DNA from: Sulfurimonas sp.
Lineage (GTDB): Bacteria > Campylobacterota > Campylobacteria > Campylobacterales > Sulfurimonadaceae
Reading direction: 5' to 3'
Length of the DNA stretch: 5,859 nt
Assembly: GCA_003978475.1 (NCBI GenBank)
Contig: QNZR01000190.1
Coordinates: forward strand, 1-5,859
Below the pieces are notes generated by a model. That model made no database searches and was not told the DNA's origin. It saw only the letters and a program-made list of their open reading frames with translations. The position numbers were made by a program, and so were the translations under genes. Of the stretch, positions 5,166 through 5,859 are shown piece after piece (the first letter of the stretch is position 1; each line of letters begins with the position of its first letter).

Positions 5166-5859
5166 TTGAAAAAAATGGTGATAGCTCACTCTCCGGATGC
5201 CGATGATATTTTTATGTATTACGCCATTAAGTTTGGCTGGATTACCATGTCCGGCGTGCAGTTTGAAAATAGTGCATTGGATATTGAGACGCTCAATGTT
5301 GAGGCTTTGAAGGGCACGTATGATATTACCGCCATCAGTTTTGCCCTTTATCCGCATATTAAAGAGGAGTATGCCCTTTTAAAAACGGCGGTCAGTTTTG
5401 GTGAAGGATATGGTCCCAAACTCATCAAACGCAAAGGTGTGCGGCTGAAACGAAATTTCAAGGTAGCATTGAGTGGGACATACACCACCAATGCCATGCT
5501 TTTTCGCATTGCCTATCCGGAAGCACGCATTACCTATATGAATTTTCTAGAGATAGAAGATGCGGTTAAAGAGGGTCGTGTGGATGCGGGGGTATTGATT
5601 CACGAGAGTATTTTAACCTTTCATGAGACTCTGGAAGTCGAGCGGGAAATGTGGGATGTCTGGCAGGAGCTGGCGGGGTGTGATTTGCCACTGCCACTGG
5701 GGGGTATGGCGCTTCGACGGTCGCTGCCGCTGACTCGAGCCATAGAATATGAACAGTTGTTAATAGATGCGGTTGCCATTGCCCGTGCGCATAAAGAACG
5801 CCTCTCGAGCATGCTGATGGAGCGTAATCTGGTACGCATCGATGCTGCTACGCTAGCAA
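5166..5859 (+). CDS. mqnD: 1,4-dihydroxy-6-naphthoate synthase MqnD, 5' part (truncated by window)
   Basis: The frame is open from TTG 5166 to the window end, giving 231 residues of a protein usually about 270-290 long. MqnD converts cyclic dehypoxanthinyl futalosine to 1,4-dihydroxy-6-naphthoate in the futalosine route to menaquinone, used by Campylobacterota for respiration. The fold is periplasmic-binding-protein-like. The N-terminal HSPDADDIFMYYAI (8-21) matches the family's SPxxxDTFxFxA segment. SGTYTTNAMLF (103-113) is a ligand-binding loop. VDAGVLIHES (139-148) holds His146, aligning with the catalytic His145 reported for the Thermus enzyme, and LPLPLGGMALRR (174-185) is the family's IPLGG segment. 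The related MqnA shares the fold but not the LIHE and PLPLGG blocks in this form, so MqnD is preferred. It is divergent from recA across 166 bases. A TTG start is chosen because AGGA lies 6 bases before it. Confidence 0.88.
   Translation, partial: MKKMVIAHSPDADDIFMYYAIKFGWITMSGVQFENSALDIETLNVEALKGTYDITAISFALYPHIKEEYALLKTAVSFGEGYGPKLIKRKGVRLKRNFKVALSGTYTTNAMLFRIAYPEARITYMNFLEIEDAVKEGRVDAGVLIHESILTFHETLEVEREMWDVWQELAGCDLPLPLGGMALRRSLPLTRAIEYEQLLIDAVAIARAHKERLSSMLMERNLVRIDAATLA

Noticed and set aside
1..5859. Mobile elements, CRISPR arrays, tRNA/rRNA genes, toxin-antitoxin or defence genes
   Set aside because: None seen: no spaced repeats, terminal inverted repeats, transposase-like products or tRNA-like folds; all long frames are housekeeping genes.

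Overview
This is an ordinary-looking stretch of core chromosome, most likely from a member of the Campylobacterota (epsilonproteobacteria; a Sulfurimonas/Sulfuricurvum/Sulfurovum-like organism is my best guess). Three things support this. The cluster recA-eno-small coiled-coil membrane protein-AMIN-domain protein follows the gene order I recall from Campylobacter and Helicobacter. A futalosine-pathway menaquinone gene (mqnD) lies divergent to recA. An outer-membrane barrel of the TIGR04219 type is present, and base composition is moderate. Genus assignment is inference.

Layout: (1) 1-193, the 3' end of tsaD (tRNA t6A modification), + strand. (2) 194-296, a gap holding a two-tier stem-loop and a small AT-rich dyad ahead of tpx. 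(3) 297-800, tpx, an atypical 2-Cys thiol peroxidase. (4) 801-961, a gap with unusually strong RNA-fold potential and then the barrel gene's promoter. (5) 962-1723, an exported outer-membrane beta-barrel protein. (6) On the minus strand, a four-gene run reads from 4999 down to 1720: recA, eno (4-nt ATGA overlap), a FtsB/DivIC-like protein (10-nt gap) and an AMIN-domain periplasmic protein (43-nt gap containing its own extended -10). This run meets the barrel gene tail to tail, with stop codons sharing two bases. (7) 5000-5165, the divergent recA/mqnD control region, which holds a long near-perfect dyad. (8) 5166-5859, the start of mqnD, cut off by the window end.

Functionally the genes are housekeeping: tRNA modification, peroxide defence, recombination, glycolysis, a probable division/envelope pair and menaquinone synthesis. 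I see no mobile element, CRISPR array, tRNA/rRNA gene or defence system. I do not find an undescribed multi-gene system. The most interesting signals are non-coding: a perfect 11-bp hairpin inside the AMIN coding sequence just past the convergent junction, the structured 3' region of tpx, and the recA/mqnD palindrome. No gene-free stretch exceeds 300 bases.
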